A stretch of DNA of 42,087 nt from Peptococcaceae bacterium (GCA_024655825.1 JANLFJ010000028.1:1-42087); one strand, 5' to 3'; positions 8,140-17,238 are shown, numbered from the stretch's first letter. Numbers and translations: made by a program. The notes: generated from the letters alone by a model not told the origin.

Positions 8140-10019
8140 CTCACACCTCCTATTACAGGCACTGCTGTGAAAAGCACAATCAAAACGACTGCGGCAAATA
8201 TTACCAAGGCATAAACCTGCAAATTACCGGTCTGGAGATAACGAAGCATCCTTCCCAGACCCCGCGTCCCGTCGGCAACAGCGTGGGCCGTGCCATCCAC
8301 CAGGTTGCGGTCGCTCCAGTTGAAGGCCGCAGCAATCCGCAGCACGACATTGTCAAAAAACCAGAGATAAAGCTCGTCAATGTAATACTTATTATCTAAA
8401 ACCCTGTAAATGCGTGGAAAAGCACGGGCAATGCTTTCCGCAGGGATAACTTTCCGGATATAGATTAACCACGCCATTGCTATACCTCCGATACCCAGGA
8501 GGATGGATGACCACATAACAGGCCAGTTGACCTCCGGGTGATGCGCTTCCCCGAAATATACGAACGAACTGAAACCGTGTTCAATAAAAGGGGCCCCCAG
8601 CAGGCCGCTCGTAACGGCGAAGAAGGCCAGCACAATTAGAGGAATGGTCATTACCGGCGGCGACTCGTGGGGGTGGTGCTCACCCCTCTTTTCACCGAAG
8701 AAGGCCAGGAAAATCATGCGGAACATGTAAAAAGCGGTCATAAACGCGGTGAGGGCGGCCATGATATAGAGAATATTATAACCGAAGATACTCGGTCCGT
8801 TTGCGTAGGCAGCCGACAATATCTCATCCTTGCTCCAAAAACCCGCAAAAGGCGGTATGCCGGCTATAGCCAACCCTCCGATGATCATCGTGACAGTTGT
8901 TATTCTCATGTCCCCGCTCAGACCGCCCATTTTCATAATGTCCTGTTCATGCAGAGCGTGGATAACACTGCCGGCGCAGAGAAACATGAGGGCCTTGAAA
9001 AAGGCGTGAGTCGTCAGGTGGAACATCCCTGCCGTCATGCTGCCCACACCCATAGCCAGAACCATGTATCCCAGCTGGCTCAACGTGGAATAAGCCAGGA
9101 TTCGTTTCATGTCTCGCTGGACCAGGGCAATGGAGGCGGCAAACAGGGCAGTGAACCCGCCGGTCACGGCGACAACCAGCAGGGTTGCGGCTGATGACGC
9201 AAAAAGGATGTAACCGCGGGCCAGCAGGTAAACACCGGCCGCCACCATGGTGGCGGCATGGATCAGGGCGCTGACGGGCGTAGGCCCTTCCATGGCGTCA
9301 GGAAGCCAGACATGTAAAGGAAACTGGCCCGACTTGCCCACTGGTCCAAGGAACACCAGGATTCCGGCCAAAGTCAAAAACCCCGTCTCGGCACAACCCC
9401 GTATGCCGACTGCCAGTTCCCCGAAATTAAAGGTGCCGAAATAGCTGAACAGGACCAAAATACCCAGCAGGAAACCGAAATCAGCTACCCGGTTGGTGAT
9501 GAACGCCTTTTTGTTGGCGTCGGCGGCCGAATTCTTCTGGTACCAGAAACCGATCAGTAGATACGATGACAGGCCCACCAGTTCCCAAAAGACATACATT
9601 TGCAAGTAGTTGTTGGAGATAACCAGCCCCAGCATGGAAAAGGTAAAAAATACCAGGTAGGAAAAGTAACGTGAAAACCCTGGGTCTTCGTGCATATAAC
9701 CCACCGAGTATATAAAAATCAGGAGCGAAATAAAAGTTACCACCAGCAGCATTACCACTGTCAGGGGGTCAATCAAAGCTCCCATCTCAATAAAAATTCC
9801 AGGCAGGTTTAACCATTGAACTCCTAGTTCCACGGGCTTTTCCATGGTTATACCCCCGCCCAGCACCTCACGCGCAATGCCGGCGGAAACCGCAAACGAC
9901 CCGCCAATGGCCGCTATTGCCGAAAGGGCACTCACAGCTCGATACTTTTTAACCACAAAGTTAATGAAGACAAACGCAGCCAGCGGTAAAAACGGTACAA
10001 GCCAGACTTTCTCAATCAT
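8136..10019 (-). CDS. nuoL: complex I subunit L, antiporter-like subunit with lateral helix
   Basis: This 627-residue subunit has the NuoL hallmarks: FWELVGLSSYLLIGFWY with the conserved glutamate, the channel segment GPVGKSGQFPLHVWLPDAMEGPTPVSALIHAATMV (only part is needed to recognise it), and a long C-terminal extension that forms the lateral helix along the other antiporter subunits. I took the ATG at 10019; a TTG two codons earlier (10025) is possible with the same GGCGGGTG upstream. The length agrees with NuoL proteins of about 610-660 residues. Confidence 0.96.
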   Translation of the reverse strand: MIEKVWLVPFLPLAAFVFINFVVKKYRAVSALSAIAAIGGSFAVSAGIAREVLGGGITMEKPVELGVQWLNLPGIFIEMGALIDPLTVVMLLVVTFISLLIFIYSVGYMHEDPGFSRYFSYLVFFTFSMLGLVISNNYLQMYVFWELVGLSSYLLIGFWYQKNSAADANKKAFITNRVADFGFLLGILVLFSYFGTFNFGELAVGIRGCAETGFLTLAGILVFLGPVGKSGQFPLHVWLPDAMEGPTPVSALIHAATMVAAGVYLLARGYILFASSAATLLVVAVTGGFTALFAASIALVQRDMKRILAYSTLSQLGYMVLAMGVGSMTAGMFHLTTHAFFKALMFLCAGSVIHALHEQDIMKMGGLSGDMRITTVTMIIGGLAIAGIPPFAGFWSKDEILSAAYANGPSIFGYNILYIMAALTAFMTAFYMFRMIFLAFFGEKRGEHHPHESPPVMTIPLIVLAFFAVTSGLLGAPFIEHGFSSFVYFGEAHHPEVNWPVMWSSILLGIGGIAMAWLIYIRKVIPAESIARAFPRIYRVLDNKYYIDELYLWFFDNVVLRIAAAFNWSDRNLVDGTAHAVADGTRGLGRMLRYLQTGNLQVYALVIFAAVVLIVLFTAVPVIGGVR

Positions 10020-10053
10020 AAGCAATCAACACCCGCCTTTGTTTGAAGGGCTC

Positions 10054-10362
10054 CTACCATTTGAGCCAATCGAGGTTTTCGATGGTAATTGTTTCCCTGC
10101 GGCGATAAACGGCGATGACAATCGCCAGGGCCAGCGCTATTTCAGCGGCGGCGACGACAATAACAAAGATCGCGAACACCTGCCCGGTAATATCGCCCGG
10201 TTGGAGATACTTGGTAAAGGCCACCAGGTTTATATTGATGGCATTCAACATCAACTCTATGCATAAAAGGACCGCCACCGCGTTTTTCTTGGAAAGGGCT
10301 CCAAAAAGGCCGATAGAAAAGAGAAGCGCGCTCAAGAAAAGGTAATGGTTAATATTGATCAT
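10054..10362 (-). CDS. nuoK: complex I subunit K
   Basis: This 102-residue, three-helix membrane subunit has the standard NuoK length. Conserved glutamates sit in the second and third helices: VLLCIELMLNAININL and VVAAAEIALALAIVI. These carry the proton path between the quinone site and the pumps. The ATG overlaps the nuoJ stop by four bases and has GAGGTG in the end of nuoJ. Confidence 0.96.
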   Translation of the reverse strand: MININHYLFLSALLFSIGLFGALSKKNAVAVLLCIELMLNAININLVAFTKYLQPGDITGQVFAIFVIVVAAAEIALALAIVIAVYRRRETITIENLDWLKW

Positions 10363-10916
10363 TTCGTGCCTTTCACCTCTTTCCCGATAACGATTGCCGC
10401 GATCATCGCCACTAAAAGCAGCACCGCCGCTATTTCAAAGGGAAACACATACCTGGCAAGCATCACCTCGGCAATGGAGAAAACCGCGTTTCCCGCCGCT
10501 GCTGGCGTTTGACCCGCCTTTACAACCCAGTTTTTTTGTAAAAGCGACCAGCCGATCAGCGCAAAAACGGCAAATGCAGTGAAAAAAGCCGGTACGGCCA
10601 GGCGTCCGAACATGTTCGTTTCCTTTACCGATCCCCTTTGGATGAGCATGAGGGCAAAAACGATCAAAACGGAAACCGCGCCGCCGTATACCAGGACCTG
10701 GACAAGAGCCAGGTATTCGGCTTCCAGGGTAATAAACAGCGCGGCAACACCCAAAAAGGTGACCACCAGGCTCAAGGCGCTGTGGACGATATTCCTGAAA
10801 AAAACCACCCCCAGCGCGGAAAGCACCGTGACAAATGATACGGCCAAAAAAACCAGGTCGAATACATGCCTGACAAACAGGTCATTAAAATAAACAATCA
10901 GCTCGGATAAACCCAC
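10359..10916 (-). CDS. nuoJ: complex I subunit J
   Basis: This 185-residue membrane subunit has five predicted helices. The conserved third-helix segment AEYLALVQVLVYGGAVSVLIVFALML, with its pi-bulge region, identifies NuoJ. The start is GTG at 10916, three bases after the nuoI stop, with GAGGA in the end of nuoI. It is somewhat longer than the shortest Bacillota NuoJ but within the family range. Confidence 0.95.
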   Translation of the reverse strand: MGLSELIVYFNDLFVRHVFDLVFLAVSFVTVLSALGVVFFRNIVHSALSLVVTFLGVAALFITLEAEYLALVQVLVYGGAVSVLIVFALMLIQRGSVKETNMFGRLAVPAFFTAFAVFALIGWSLLQKNWVVKAGQTPAAAGNAVFSIAEVMLARYVFPFEIAAVLLLVAMIAAIVIGKEVKGTK

Positions 10917-10919
10917 CTG

Positions 10920-11360
10920 TTATGCTTCCTCCTCTCTGGCCGGAACCCTTTGCGCATACTTCGAAGCCGGGGCGTCCAGGTTGTCGTTTTTAAGCAAGTC
11001 AAGGGCCACATCCTCCCGGAAATATGAGGCCAGTTCATATTCTCGCGTAAACCGCAGGCAGCCCTGGGGACAGGCCTCTACGCAAAACCCGCAGACCAGG
11101 CACCGCTCAAAATCTATTTCATAACGGGTCAACACGCGCCTGCCATCCTGGCTTTTGGCGGCTTCCATAACAACAGCCCTGTTGGGGCAGGCGTTGACAC
11201 ACATCCCGCAGCAGATGCAGGCCTCCCTGTCGAGTTGAAAGGATCCCCGCCAGCGGTGGTCTATGAACGGTCTTTCATCCGGGTACTGCTCCGTAATCTT
11301 TCGCGTAAACATTACCTTGAAGGTCAGGGAAAGACCTTTGATTAAGCCCGCGCCGAACAT
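10920..11360 (-). CDS. nuoI: complex I subunit I, 2x[4Fe-4S] ferredoxin-like subunit
   Basis: This 146-residue subunit carries the two clusters (N6a/N6b) that pass electrons to NuoB. The ligands are Cys48, Cys51, Cys54 and Cys58 in CICCGMCVNACP, then Cys87, Cys90, Cys93 and Cys97 in CLVCGFCVEACP; the alternative last ligands are also in place. I used the ATG at 11360, five bases after the nuoH stop. The same frame stays open much further upstream inside nuoH, but that extension is only the shadow of nuoH. With no NuoEFG in the operon, NuoI is the probable entry point for electrons from a soluble donor. Confidence 0.93.
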   Translation of the reverse strand: MFGAGLIKGLSLTFKVMFTRKITEQYPDERPFIDHRWRGSFQLDREACICCGMCVNACPNRAVVMEAAKSQDGRRVLTRYEIDFERCLVCGFCVEACPQGCLRFTREYELASYFREDVALDLLKNDNLDAPASKYAQRVPAREEEA

Positions 11361-11365
11361 CGTTC

Positions 11366-12511
11366 TCACCACCCCATTGATTTGTAAAGGTAAACCCCGA
11401 TCCCGGTGATGAAAATATTGACCAGGGAAACGGGAACCAGGTACTTCCAGCCGATTTTCATCAGCTGGTCCACCCTTACCCGCGGAAAGGTCCACCGCAT
11501 GAGGATGAAAAAGCCAAGCAGGAGCGAAGTTTTTAACCCGAACCAGAACCAGCCCGGCAGCAGCGGCCCGTGCCAGCCTCCCAGGAACATGGTAGTGGCG
11601 ACGGCGGAAACCAGGACCAGGTTGCCGTACTCGGTCATCATGAACAGGGACCATTTCATCCCTGTGTATTCCGTATAAACACCGGCCGTAAGCTCCGATT
11701 CCCCCTCGGGGATGTCGAAAGGAAGCCTGTTGCACTCTGCTGTGGCCGCGATGATATAGATAAAGAATGCCAGCGGCTGCAGGAAAACGAACCACACTTT
11801 CTGTTGAGCCTCGACGATCTGCGACATCTGGAGCGACCCGACGATCATCACCACTCCCAGCAGTGAAAAGACCATGGGCACCTCGTAGCTGATCATTTGG
11901 GCAACCGCCCGCATCCCTCCCAGCAGCGAGTACTTGTTGTTGGAACCCCATCCGCCCATCAAAAAGGGAATGGTAGTCAAGGAAGTAACGGCTATCAAGT
12001 AAAAAATACCGATGTTAAGGTCTTGCGCGATCATGCCCCGGCCAAACGGGACAACAGCAAAGGCCAAAACTGTCGGCACAAGCACCAGCACGGGAGCCAG
12101 GGTATGAAGAGTTTTATCCACACCTGCCGGGGTTATGTTTTCTTTGGTCAACAGCTTAAACATATCGGCTACAGGCTGCAGCACCCCTTGGAAGCCCACG
12201 CGGTTGGGACCGAGCCGGTACTGGACAAAACCCGCCACCCTTCTTTCCACCAGCAGCAAAACCAGTGCGGCGGCCATAATCACGCCCAAAATCCCGGCGA
12301 GGTATACCAGGACCATGCCCAGCTCCACCCAGACGCTATCCACTCCCAGCCAGCCTGTCAGCATGGTAAAGACAAGCCTGGCCAGATCCGCTCCAAGCAA
12401 AAAGACATTGTCGGCCAAATCAAGCAGGAACCAGAACAGGTCAACTCCCAGCTTAAACAACCGCACGCCTAAATCCCAAGAATAATTCCAGGCTGCACTG
12501 ATAATGCTCAT
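11366..12511 (-). CDS. nuoH: complex I subunit H, with N-terminal extension
   Basis: This 381-residue membrane subunit joins the quinone site to the membrane arm. Family motifs are LVERRVAGFVQYRLGPNRVGFQGVLQPVADMFKLLTKE (recognised in part), DIPEGESELTAGVYTEYTGMKW and FPRVRVDQLMKIGWKYLVPVSL. The core starts near residue 62. The first 60 or so residues are extra compared with the usual 320-340-residue NuoH and form hydrophobic/amphipathic stretches (WFLLDLADNVFLLGADLARLVF). The ATG has GGAG upstream and follows nuoD closely, so the extension is probably translated. Confidence 0.95.
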   Translation of the reverse strand: MSIISAAWNYSWDLGVRLFKLGVDLFWFLLDLADNVFLLGADLARLVFTMLTGWLGVDSVWVELGMVLVYLAGILGVIMAAALVLLLVERRVAGFVQYRLGPNRVGFQGVLQPVADMFKLLTKENITPAGVDKTLHTLAPVLVLVPTVLAFAVVPFGRGMIAQDLNIGIFYLIAVTSLTTIPFLMGGWGSNNKYSLLGGMRAVAQMISYEVPMVFSLLGVVMIVGSLQMSQIVEAQQKVWFVFLQPLAFFIYIIAATAECNRLPFDIPEGESELTAGVYTEYTGMKWSLFMMTEYGNLVLVSAVATTMFLGGWHGPLLPGWFWFGLKTSLLLGFFILMRWTFPRVRVDQLMKIGWKYLVPVSLVNIFITGIGVYLYKSMGW

Positions 12512-12526
12512 TTCTCCGCTGCCCCC

Positions 12527-13621
12527 TTACCCATCGACTTCGCCAAGCACTATATCCAGGCTGGCCAGTATCGCCACCACATCAGCCACCAGCCAGCCGG
12601 GCACTATTTCGTCCAGTACGGCCAGGTTCACGAAGGACGGCCTTCTTATGTGCAGCCGGTAAGGTTTATTGCTGCCGTCGCTGACCAGGTAGAACCCAAG
12701 TTCCCCCTTGGGGTTTTCGATGGAATGATATGTTTCTCCGGCCGGAGGTTTGATAACCCTGGGCACTTGCGCTATTACCGGGCCTTCGGGCAGGTCATGA
12801 ACAGCCTGCCTGATTATCTTGAGGCTTTCTTCAATCTCCATCACGCGCACCATGTAGCGGTCAAAACAGTCGCCGTTTTCCAAAACGCAGGCCTTAAAGT
12901 CAAAACGGTCATAAATGCCGTATGGCCTGTTCTTGCGGACGTCATAGTTGACACCGGAAGCCCTCAGGTTAGGGCCGCTCAACCCGAAGTCGCGCGCCTT
13001 TTCGCCGGTAATCACCCCGACACCCTTGGTCCTGGCCAGAAAAATCTCGTTTCCCGTTACCAGGCGCTGGAATTCTTCCACTGAACGCTCCATGTAGTCC
13101 AGGAAATAGCGGAGCCGCGGCATAAAGGCCCAGGGGATATCATGCGAAACACCGCCGACACGCATATAGTTATAGGTTAAACGCCCCCCGCAGGTCATGG
13201 AAAAGAGGTCCATTATTTTTTCCCGGTAATTGAAAGCGAAAACCACGGCCGTCCACGCTCCCAGGTCCAGGGCAAACGTCCCTATCGCCACCAGGTGGCT
13301 GGCAATCCGTTGCAGTTCCGCGAAAATAACCCGCAGGTATTCGGCCCGTTCCGGAACCGTTATGGACAGCATTTTTTCCACGGCCTGCACGTACCCCAGG
13401 TTGTTGCTCATCGACGACAGATAATCAAGCCTGTCCGTATAAGGTATAAACTGGGGGTATGTGCGCCCTTCGGCCAGCTTTTCCAGGCCCCTGTGCAAAT
13501 AACCCGGCACGGAAGTTGAACCTGTGGCCACTTCGCCGTCCAGGTTCAAAATCAGGCGAAACACCCCGTGGGTACTGGGGTGCTGCGGGCCCATATTGAT
13601 TGTCAGTTCTTGAGTCCTCAC
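12527..13621 (-). CDS. nuoD: complex I subunit D (49-kDa type), quinone-site subunit
   Basis: This 364-residue subunit is homologous to the large subunit of NiFe hydrogenases and forms the quinone pocket with NuoB. It shows [15 protein letters not shown] near the N-terminus (quinone-site His), [14 protein letters not shown], and the terminal IVLGEVDG. The hydrogenase nickel ligands are absent, as expected. I chose the GTG at 13621, seven to eight bases after AGGTGG, because homologues begin only a few residues before NMGPQHP. A TTG at 13645 would add eight residues and has no good ribosome binding site. It is separate from nuoC, not fused as in enterobacteria. Confidence 0.95.
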   Translation of the reverse strand: MRTQELTINMGPQHPSTHGVFRLILNLDGEVATGSTSVPGYLHRGLEKLAEGRTYPQFIPYTDRLDYLSSMSNNLGYVQAVEKMLSITVPERAEYLRVIFAELQRIASHLVAIGTFALDLGAWTAVVFAFNYREKIMDLFSMTCGGRLTYNYMRVGGVSHDIPWAFMPRLRYFLDYMERSVEEFQRLVTGNEIFLARTKGVGVITGEKARDFGLSGPNLRASGVNYDVRKNRPYGIYDRFDFKACVLENGDCFDRYMVRVMEIEESLKIIRQAVHDLPEGPVIAQVPRVIKPPAGETYHSIENPKGELGFYLVSDGSNKPYRLHIRRPSFVNLAVLDEIVPGWLVADVVAILASLDIVLGEVDG

Positions 13622-13667
13622 TCGCTCCCACCTCAAACGTCTCAAAGTTTAACTCCGAATTGCCTGG

Positions 13668-14078
13668 CTACGACTGGAAATCCTTGCGGAGGGGGTACCC
13701 GACAAAATCGTCCCCCAGCAGGATGCGTCTCAGGTTGGGATGCCCTTCAAATACTATCCCAAACATGTCGTAAACCTCGCGTTCCATCCAGTTGCCCGCT
13801 TTCCATATTCCGGTCACCGAAGGCGCCCTGGGGTCGTCCCTTTCCAGGTCGGTCTTGACCGTAACCTCCTCAGGTTTGCTGTACGAGCGAACCTGATAAA
13901 CCAGGGTGAAATGTTTTTGCCAGTCTACCGCTGTCAGGTCGTTCAAATAATCAAAACCCTGCTCTTTCAGAAACTCCATTACCGAAAGGAGTTTTTCCCG
14001 CGGCACCTGGATTACATTATCGCTGGACTTTACGCCTGGAAACTTCTCTTCCAGGAATGCGAAACCATTACCGGCCAT
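13668..14078 (-). CDS. nuoC: complex I subunit C (30-kDa type)
   Basis: This 136-residue subunit has the NuoC core [17 protein letters not shown] and the terminal signature [45 protein letters not shown] (seen in parts). It is a compact version without the long C-terminal tail. Its start overlaps the end of nuoB by 11 bases. It helps hold the peripheral arm together. Confidence 0.95.
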   Translation of the reverse strand: MAGNGFAFLEEKFPGVKSSDNVIQVPREKLLSVMEFLKEQGFDYLNDLTAVDWQKHFTLVYQVRSYSKPEEVTVKTDLERDDPRAPSVTGIWKAGNWMEREVYDMFGIVFEGHPNLRRILLGDDFVGYPLRKDFQS

Positions 14079-14586
14079 ATTTCTTCGCCCTCGCCTTTTG
14101 TGGATTCATCACCTTTTCTTTCAACTGCAGCATGGCGTAAAACAGGCTTTCCGGCCGGGGAGGACACCCCGGAACATAAACATCCACCGGCAGGAACTCG
14201 TCGGCTCCCGGAACCACCGCGTAAGAATCGGCGAACGGTCCGCCGCCGATGGCGCAGTTCCCCATGGCAATAACCCATTTTGGTTCGGGCATCTGGTCAT
14301 AAATTCTTCTGATCGCAGGCTGCATTTTCTTGGTAATTGTTCCCGCCACGATCATCACATCGGCCTGTCGAGGAGATGGACGGAACACTTCATACCCAAA
14401 GCGGGAAAGATCAAAACGGGCCTGTCCAGAGGAAATCATTTCGATGGCACAGCAGGCCAAGCCAAACTGCAGCGGCCACAGGGAATTGCCCCTTCCCCAG
14501 TTGAAAAGCTTATCCAGAGTAGTAAGCAACACATTCTTTTCCAGCGTTTTTTCCAAAGTCTTTTCATCGTTTATTTCTAGCGCCAT
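14068..14586 (-). CDS. nuoB: complex I subunit B, carrier of cluster N2
   Basis: This 172-residue subunit binds the terminal [4Fe-4S] cluster N2 next to the quinone. The four ligands are visible: the adjacent Cys45-Cys46 in GLACCAIEM, Cys111 in GNCAIGGG and Cys141 in VPGCPPRPE. The N-terminal stretch [14 protein letters not shown] is polar and variable, as usual. Overlaps with both neighbours (10 bases with nuoA, 11 with nuoC) point to tight coupling. The ribosome binding site GGAAGGAG lies within nuoA. Confidence 0.96.
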   Translation of the reverse strand: MALEINDEKTLEKTLEKNVLLTTLDKLFNWGRGNSLWPLQFGLACCAIEMISSGQARFDLSRFGYEVFRPSPRQADVMIVAGTITKKMQPAIRRIYDQMPEPKWVIAMGNCAIGGGPFADSYAVVPGADEFLPVDVYVPGCPPRPESLFYAMLQLKEKVMNPQKARAKKYGR

Positions 14587-14939
14587 TCAAATGCTCCTTC
14601 CTTCAAGGCATACCAGAATCCGACTACAAGAATCGCCAGGAAAACAAACATTTCGATAAACGCGAATAAACCCAATTTCTGAAAAGCTATCGCCCAGGGG
14701 TAAAGAAATATCGTTTCAACGTCAAAGACCATAAACACCAGCGCAATAATAAAATAGTTTATCCTGAACTGGACCCAGGTGGGCCCGATTGTCTCCATGC
14801 CGCATTCGTAAGCCTCCAGCTTGGCGGGCGGCGCGTTTTTTGGTTTGGGCCGCAGCAGCCAGTTGGCAAAGAGCGCGCCAAAACCGAAAATAATGCCTGC
14901 AATTAAGAAGATGCCGACTGTTGCGTACTGCATAAACAT
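14577..14939 (-). CDS. nuoA: complex I subunit A
   Basis: This 120-residue, three-helix subunit opens the operon. The family loop [39 protein letters not shown] (read in parts) is complete, including the ECG motif and FDVE glutamate. The ATG stands 12 bases after a GGGG run, with a candidate promoter about 70 bases further upstream. Confidence 0.96.
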   Translation of the reverse strand: MFMQYATVGIFLIAGIIFGFGALFANWLLRPKPKNAPPAKLEAYECGMETIGPTWVQFRINYFIIALVFMVFDVETIFLYPWAIAFQKLGLFAFIEMFVFLAILVVGFWYALKEGAFEWR

Positions 14940-15013
14940 TTTTTAAACCAACCCCTTTACCGGAAAATCGCGGCAGTCCTTGTTTCGCCTCCGCAAAGTT
15001 TTCTATCTTTTTT

Positions 15014-15030
15014 ATATTACCAGTTTTCGC
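15014..15030 (-). promoter_or_regulatory. candidate extended -10 promoter of the nuo operon
   Basis: On the minus strand TGGTAATAT forms an extended -10 element (TGnTAATAT; -10 hexamer at 15014-15019) in the 157-base gap between rnhB and nuoA. The -35 region is weak (TGGTCT at 17 bases), which extended -10 promoters tolerate. It implies a leader of about 65-70 bases before nuoA. The rest of the gap is AT-rich, with no clear terminator after rnhB, so read-through from rnhB is also possible. Confidence 0.4.
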
Positions 15031-15096
15031 GGCGCAAGACCAGCCAATATTTTTTGGTTTTTATCTTCATATTCTTTCCATATTTCAGGAAATATC

Positions 15097-15741
15097 TCAA
15101 TTTCTTGTTTTATTCATTTTATGTATAAACGTAACCCGGTGAATCGGACAGGGCCCGTAGCACCTCAGCGCCTCAAGATGGCGCGGTGTTCCGTATCCTT
15201 TGTGGTCCTTAAAACCGTATTCCGGGTAAAGCACGTCCATCATCTCCATCAGCGAATCGCGGTGCGTTTTGGCAATAATAGAGGCGGCGGCAATAGAGGC
15301 TGATAAGGTATCCCCATGAACAATTCCTTGTTGAGGTATATCCAGGGCAACAGTAAGCGCATCGATCAACAGAAAATCGGGCCTTACTCCCATTTGCCGC
15401 ACCGCTTCGATCATGGCTATTTTAGAAGCCTGCAGAATATTGATCCGGTCTATCTCGCTTTGGTCAACTACCCCCACACCCCAGGCTAAAGCCTTTTGTT
15501 TTATTATCTCCGCCAGGGCCGACCTTTTATTTCCGGAAAGCTTTTTGGAATCATTGAGACCGGGTATCTCGATTTCCGGCGGTAATACTACAGAAGCTGC
15601 CACTACAGGGCCGGCCAGCGGCCCTCTCCCCGCCTCGTCGAGACCGGCTACCTTACTGTAACCCGCTGTCCAAAGACTTCTTTCCCATTCCCACAATCTA
15701 TACAGGCGCTCTTTTTCGGCTTTTTGCTTTTCCATTTTCAT
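15097..15741 (-). CDS. rnhB: ribonuclease HII
   Basis: This 214-residue enzyme cuts the RNA strand of RNA-DNA hybrids and removes single ribonucleotides from DNA. The motif GLDEAGRGPLAGPVVA places catalytic Asp35-Glu36 near the start; LLIDAL supplies the third carboxylate and SIIAKTHRD the fourth. I chose the ATG at 15741, which follows GGCGGGGGT; longer in-frame starts overlap rbgA and have no ribosome binding site. rbgA-rnhB is a common Bacillota pair. Confidence 0.95.
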   Translation of the reverse strand: MKMEKQKAEKERLYRLWEWERSLWTAGYSKVAGLDEAGRGPLAGPVVAASVVLPPEIEIPGLNDSKKLSGNKRSALAEIIKQKALAWGVGVVDQSEIDRINILQASKIAMIEAVRQMGVRPDFLLIDALTVALDIPQQGIVHGDTLSASIAAASIIAKTHRDSLMEMMDVLYPEYGFKDHKGYGTPRHLEALRCYGPCPIHRVTFIHKMNKTRN

Positions 15742-15757
15742 CTTTATTACCCCCGCC

Positions 15758-16612
15758 TTACAATTTACCGGGCAAGGCATCCAGGGTAAAAGCGCCTATC
15801 TTTCCGGCGCGGAATTCGTCAAGCAGCATCGCTGCGCCTTTTTCCACATCCACTTTGCCGCCCCTTTGCAAAAAACCGCGCTTCCTGCTTATTTCTTCCA
15901 GCAATAAATTGGCGTCTTTACTTTCTTCAATACCGTATCTTTCCCTTATTCTCCCCGGCGCGTTTCCGGCAAGCCATTTTATCAGCCACAAGGCCAGTTC
16001 CTGTCCATCGACCGCTTCATCCCTGATTGCGCCGGTCACAGCCAGCTTCAACCCGGTCTCGCGGTCTTCAAACTTCGGCCAGAGCAGCCCAGGCATGTCC
16101 AGGAGTTCAACCTCGCCTTCCAGCCTGATCCACTGTTTTCCCCTGGTCACTCCTGGCCTGTCGCCGGTCTCCGCTGCTCCCTTTCCCGCAAGGAAATTAA
16201 TGAGCGTTGATTTGCCCACGTTGGGGATACCTACTACCATGGTCCGCACGGTCTGTTTTTTTATCCCTCTCTGCACCCTTTTGGCCAGTACCGGTTCTGC
16301 CAGGCTTCTGATAGCCTGCAGGAGTTTTTTCCTGGCGGTTTTTGTCCCGCGCACCATATTTAAAGCCAGACTCTTTTGCCCTGACCGGTTATAGTATTCG
16401 AGCCACAAGCCGGTTGCGGCCGTATCAGCCAGGTCTTCCTTGCCGAGGACCAAAAGGCGCGGCTTGTTTCCGGCAAGCCCGTCAAACAACGGGTTGCGGC
16501 TGCTGGCGGGGATCCTGGCGTCACAAAGCTCCGTAACAACATCAACCAGCTTGATGTTCTCATATACCAGTCGCCTTGTTTTGGCCATATGACCGGGAAA
16601 CCACTGGACCAA
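15758..16612 (-). CDS. rbgA: circularly permuted GTPase RbgA/YlqF, 50S assembly factor
   Basis: This 284-residue GTPase promotes late maturation of the 50S ribosomal subunit. The GTPase motifs occur in permuted order: G4/G5-like VLGKEDLAD near residue 58, then G1 GIPNVGKST, the threonine-containing switch (RPGVTRG), and G3 DMPGLLWP. The N-terminal WFPGHMAKTRR is the family signature. The start is a TTG at 16612 after AGGAG. It lies between rplS and rnhB, the normal Bacillota position. Confidence 0.95.
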   Translation of the reverse strand: MVQWFPGHMAKTRRLVYENIKLVDVVTELCDARIPASSRNPLFDGLAGNKPRLLVLGKEDLADTAATGLWLEYYNRSGQKSLALNMVRGTKTARKKLLQAIRSLAEPVLAKRVQRGIKKQTVRTMVVGIPNVGKSTLINFLAGKGAAETGDRPGVTRGKQWIRLEGEVELLDMPGLLWPKFEDRETGLKLAVTGAIRDEAVDGQELALWLIKWLAGNAPGRIRERYGIEESKDANLLLEEISRKRGFLQRGGKVDVEKGAAMLLDEFRAGKIGAFTLDALPGKL

Positions 16613-16676
16613 AAGAATCTCCTCATTTCTTCACAACCGCTTTGATCAGGTAAATACTACACTCCCATTTTAGACG

Positions 16677-16700
16677 CAAAGGGGCTGAATATCAGCCCCC
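16677..16700 (-). terminator. probable terminator after rplS
   Basis: GGGGCTGA at 16681-16688 pairs with TCAGCCCC at 16692-16699 in the gap between rplS and rbgA. On the minus strand the stem is followed by a short TTTG rather than a long U-tract, so it may end only part of transcription and allow some read-through to rbgA. Confidence 0.6.
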
Positions 16701-16760
16701 CCATTCTTAAATTAATTGCCCGCAGGGGATAAACAACAACACCCCTTACTGGTCAGTCTT

Positions 16761-17120
16761 TTACTTGCTCTCGCCGCGGGTCCTTTCCTTTATTCTTGTC
16801 GCCGCCTTGCCTGTGCGCTCGCGAAGATAATATAATTTTGCTCTGCGCGCATGGCCCTTGCGAACCACTTCTATCTTTTCCAATCTGGGCGAATGCACGG
16901 GAAAACAGCGTTCCACTCCCACCCCGTATGAAATACGGCGCACGGTAAACGTCTCATTCAGCCCGCCGCCCCTTCTTTTAATGACTATGCCTTCATAGGC
17001 CTGGATTCTCTCCCTGTTGCCTTCGACCACTTTCACCTTGACCCGCACAGTATCGCCGGGACGGAAATCGGGGATATCCTTCCTTAATTGTTCCGCTTCG
17101 ATTGTCTTCATCAAATCCAT
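16761..17120 (-). CDS. rplS: 50S ribosomal protein L19
   Basis: This 119-residue protein is L19, which lies at the interface of the ribosomal subunits. Recognisable segments are [51 protein letters not shown] and [17 protein letters not shown]. The ATG follows GGAAGGAGGG. A strong promoter and a structured leader lie upstream, so it can be expressed independently of trmD. Confidence 0.97.
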   Translation of the reverse strand: MDLMKTIEAEQLRKDIPDFRPGDTVRVKVKVVEGNRERIQAYEGIVIKRRGGGLNETFTVRRISYGVGVERCFPVHSPRLEKIEVVRKGHARRAKLYYLRERTGKAATRIKERTRGESK

Positions 17121-17201
17121 GGTATTCCCTCCTTCCCGCTTAGATGTTCTTATCCTGCACCCGCGTCAGGACAGCGGACCATCCGTTTTCCTCGGCAACC
17201 G
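17121..17201 (-). ncRNA. structured rplS leader, candidate L19 autoregulatory leader
   Basis: About 80 transcribed bases separate the promoter from rplS. On the minus strand they contain short complementary pieces: TCCTG with CAGGA enclosing a GC-rich loop, CCGC with GCGG, and CCGAGG/CGG elements near the 5' end. Position, length and promoter placement match the L19 leader RNAs known from other Bacillota, in which L19 is thought to bind its own mRNA. I could not compare it with the covariance model, so the family call is inference. Confidence 0.45.
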
Positions 17202-17207
17202 ACAGTA

Positions 17208-17237
17208 ATTATAGCATAAACAATTCTTTTCTGGCAA
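17208..17237 (-). promoter_or_regulatory. strong sigma-A-type promoter for rplS
   Basis: On the minus strand TTGCCA (17232-17237) and TATAAT (17208-17213) are 18 bases apart, and a TGC before the -10 makes it an extended -10 promoter. Transcription would start near 17201, giving the leader described above. Confidence 0.75.
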
Positions 17238-17238
17238 C

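Noticed and set aside
10920-11951. A 343-residue frame containing nuoI with a long N-terminal extension
   Set aside because: The first two-thirds lie inside nuoH on the same strand in another frame and read as low-quality sequence; the real NuoI begins at 11360, right after the nuoH stop.
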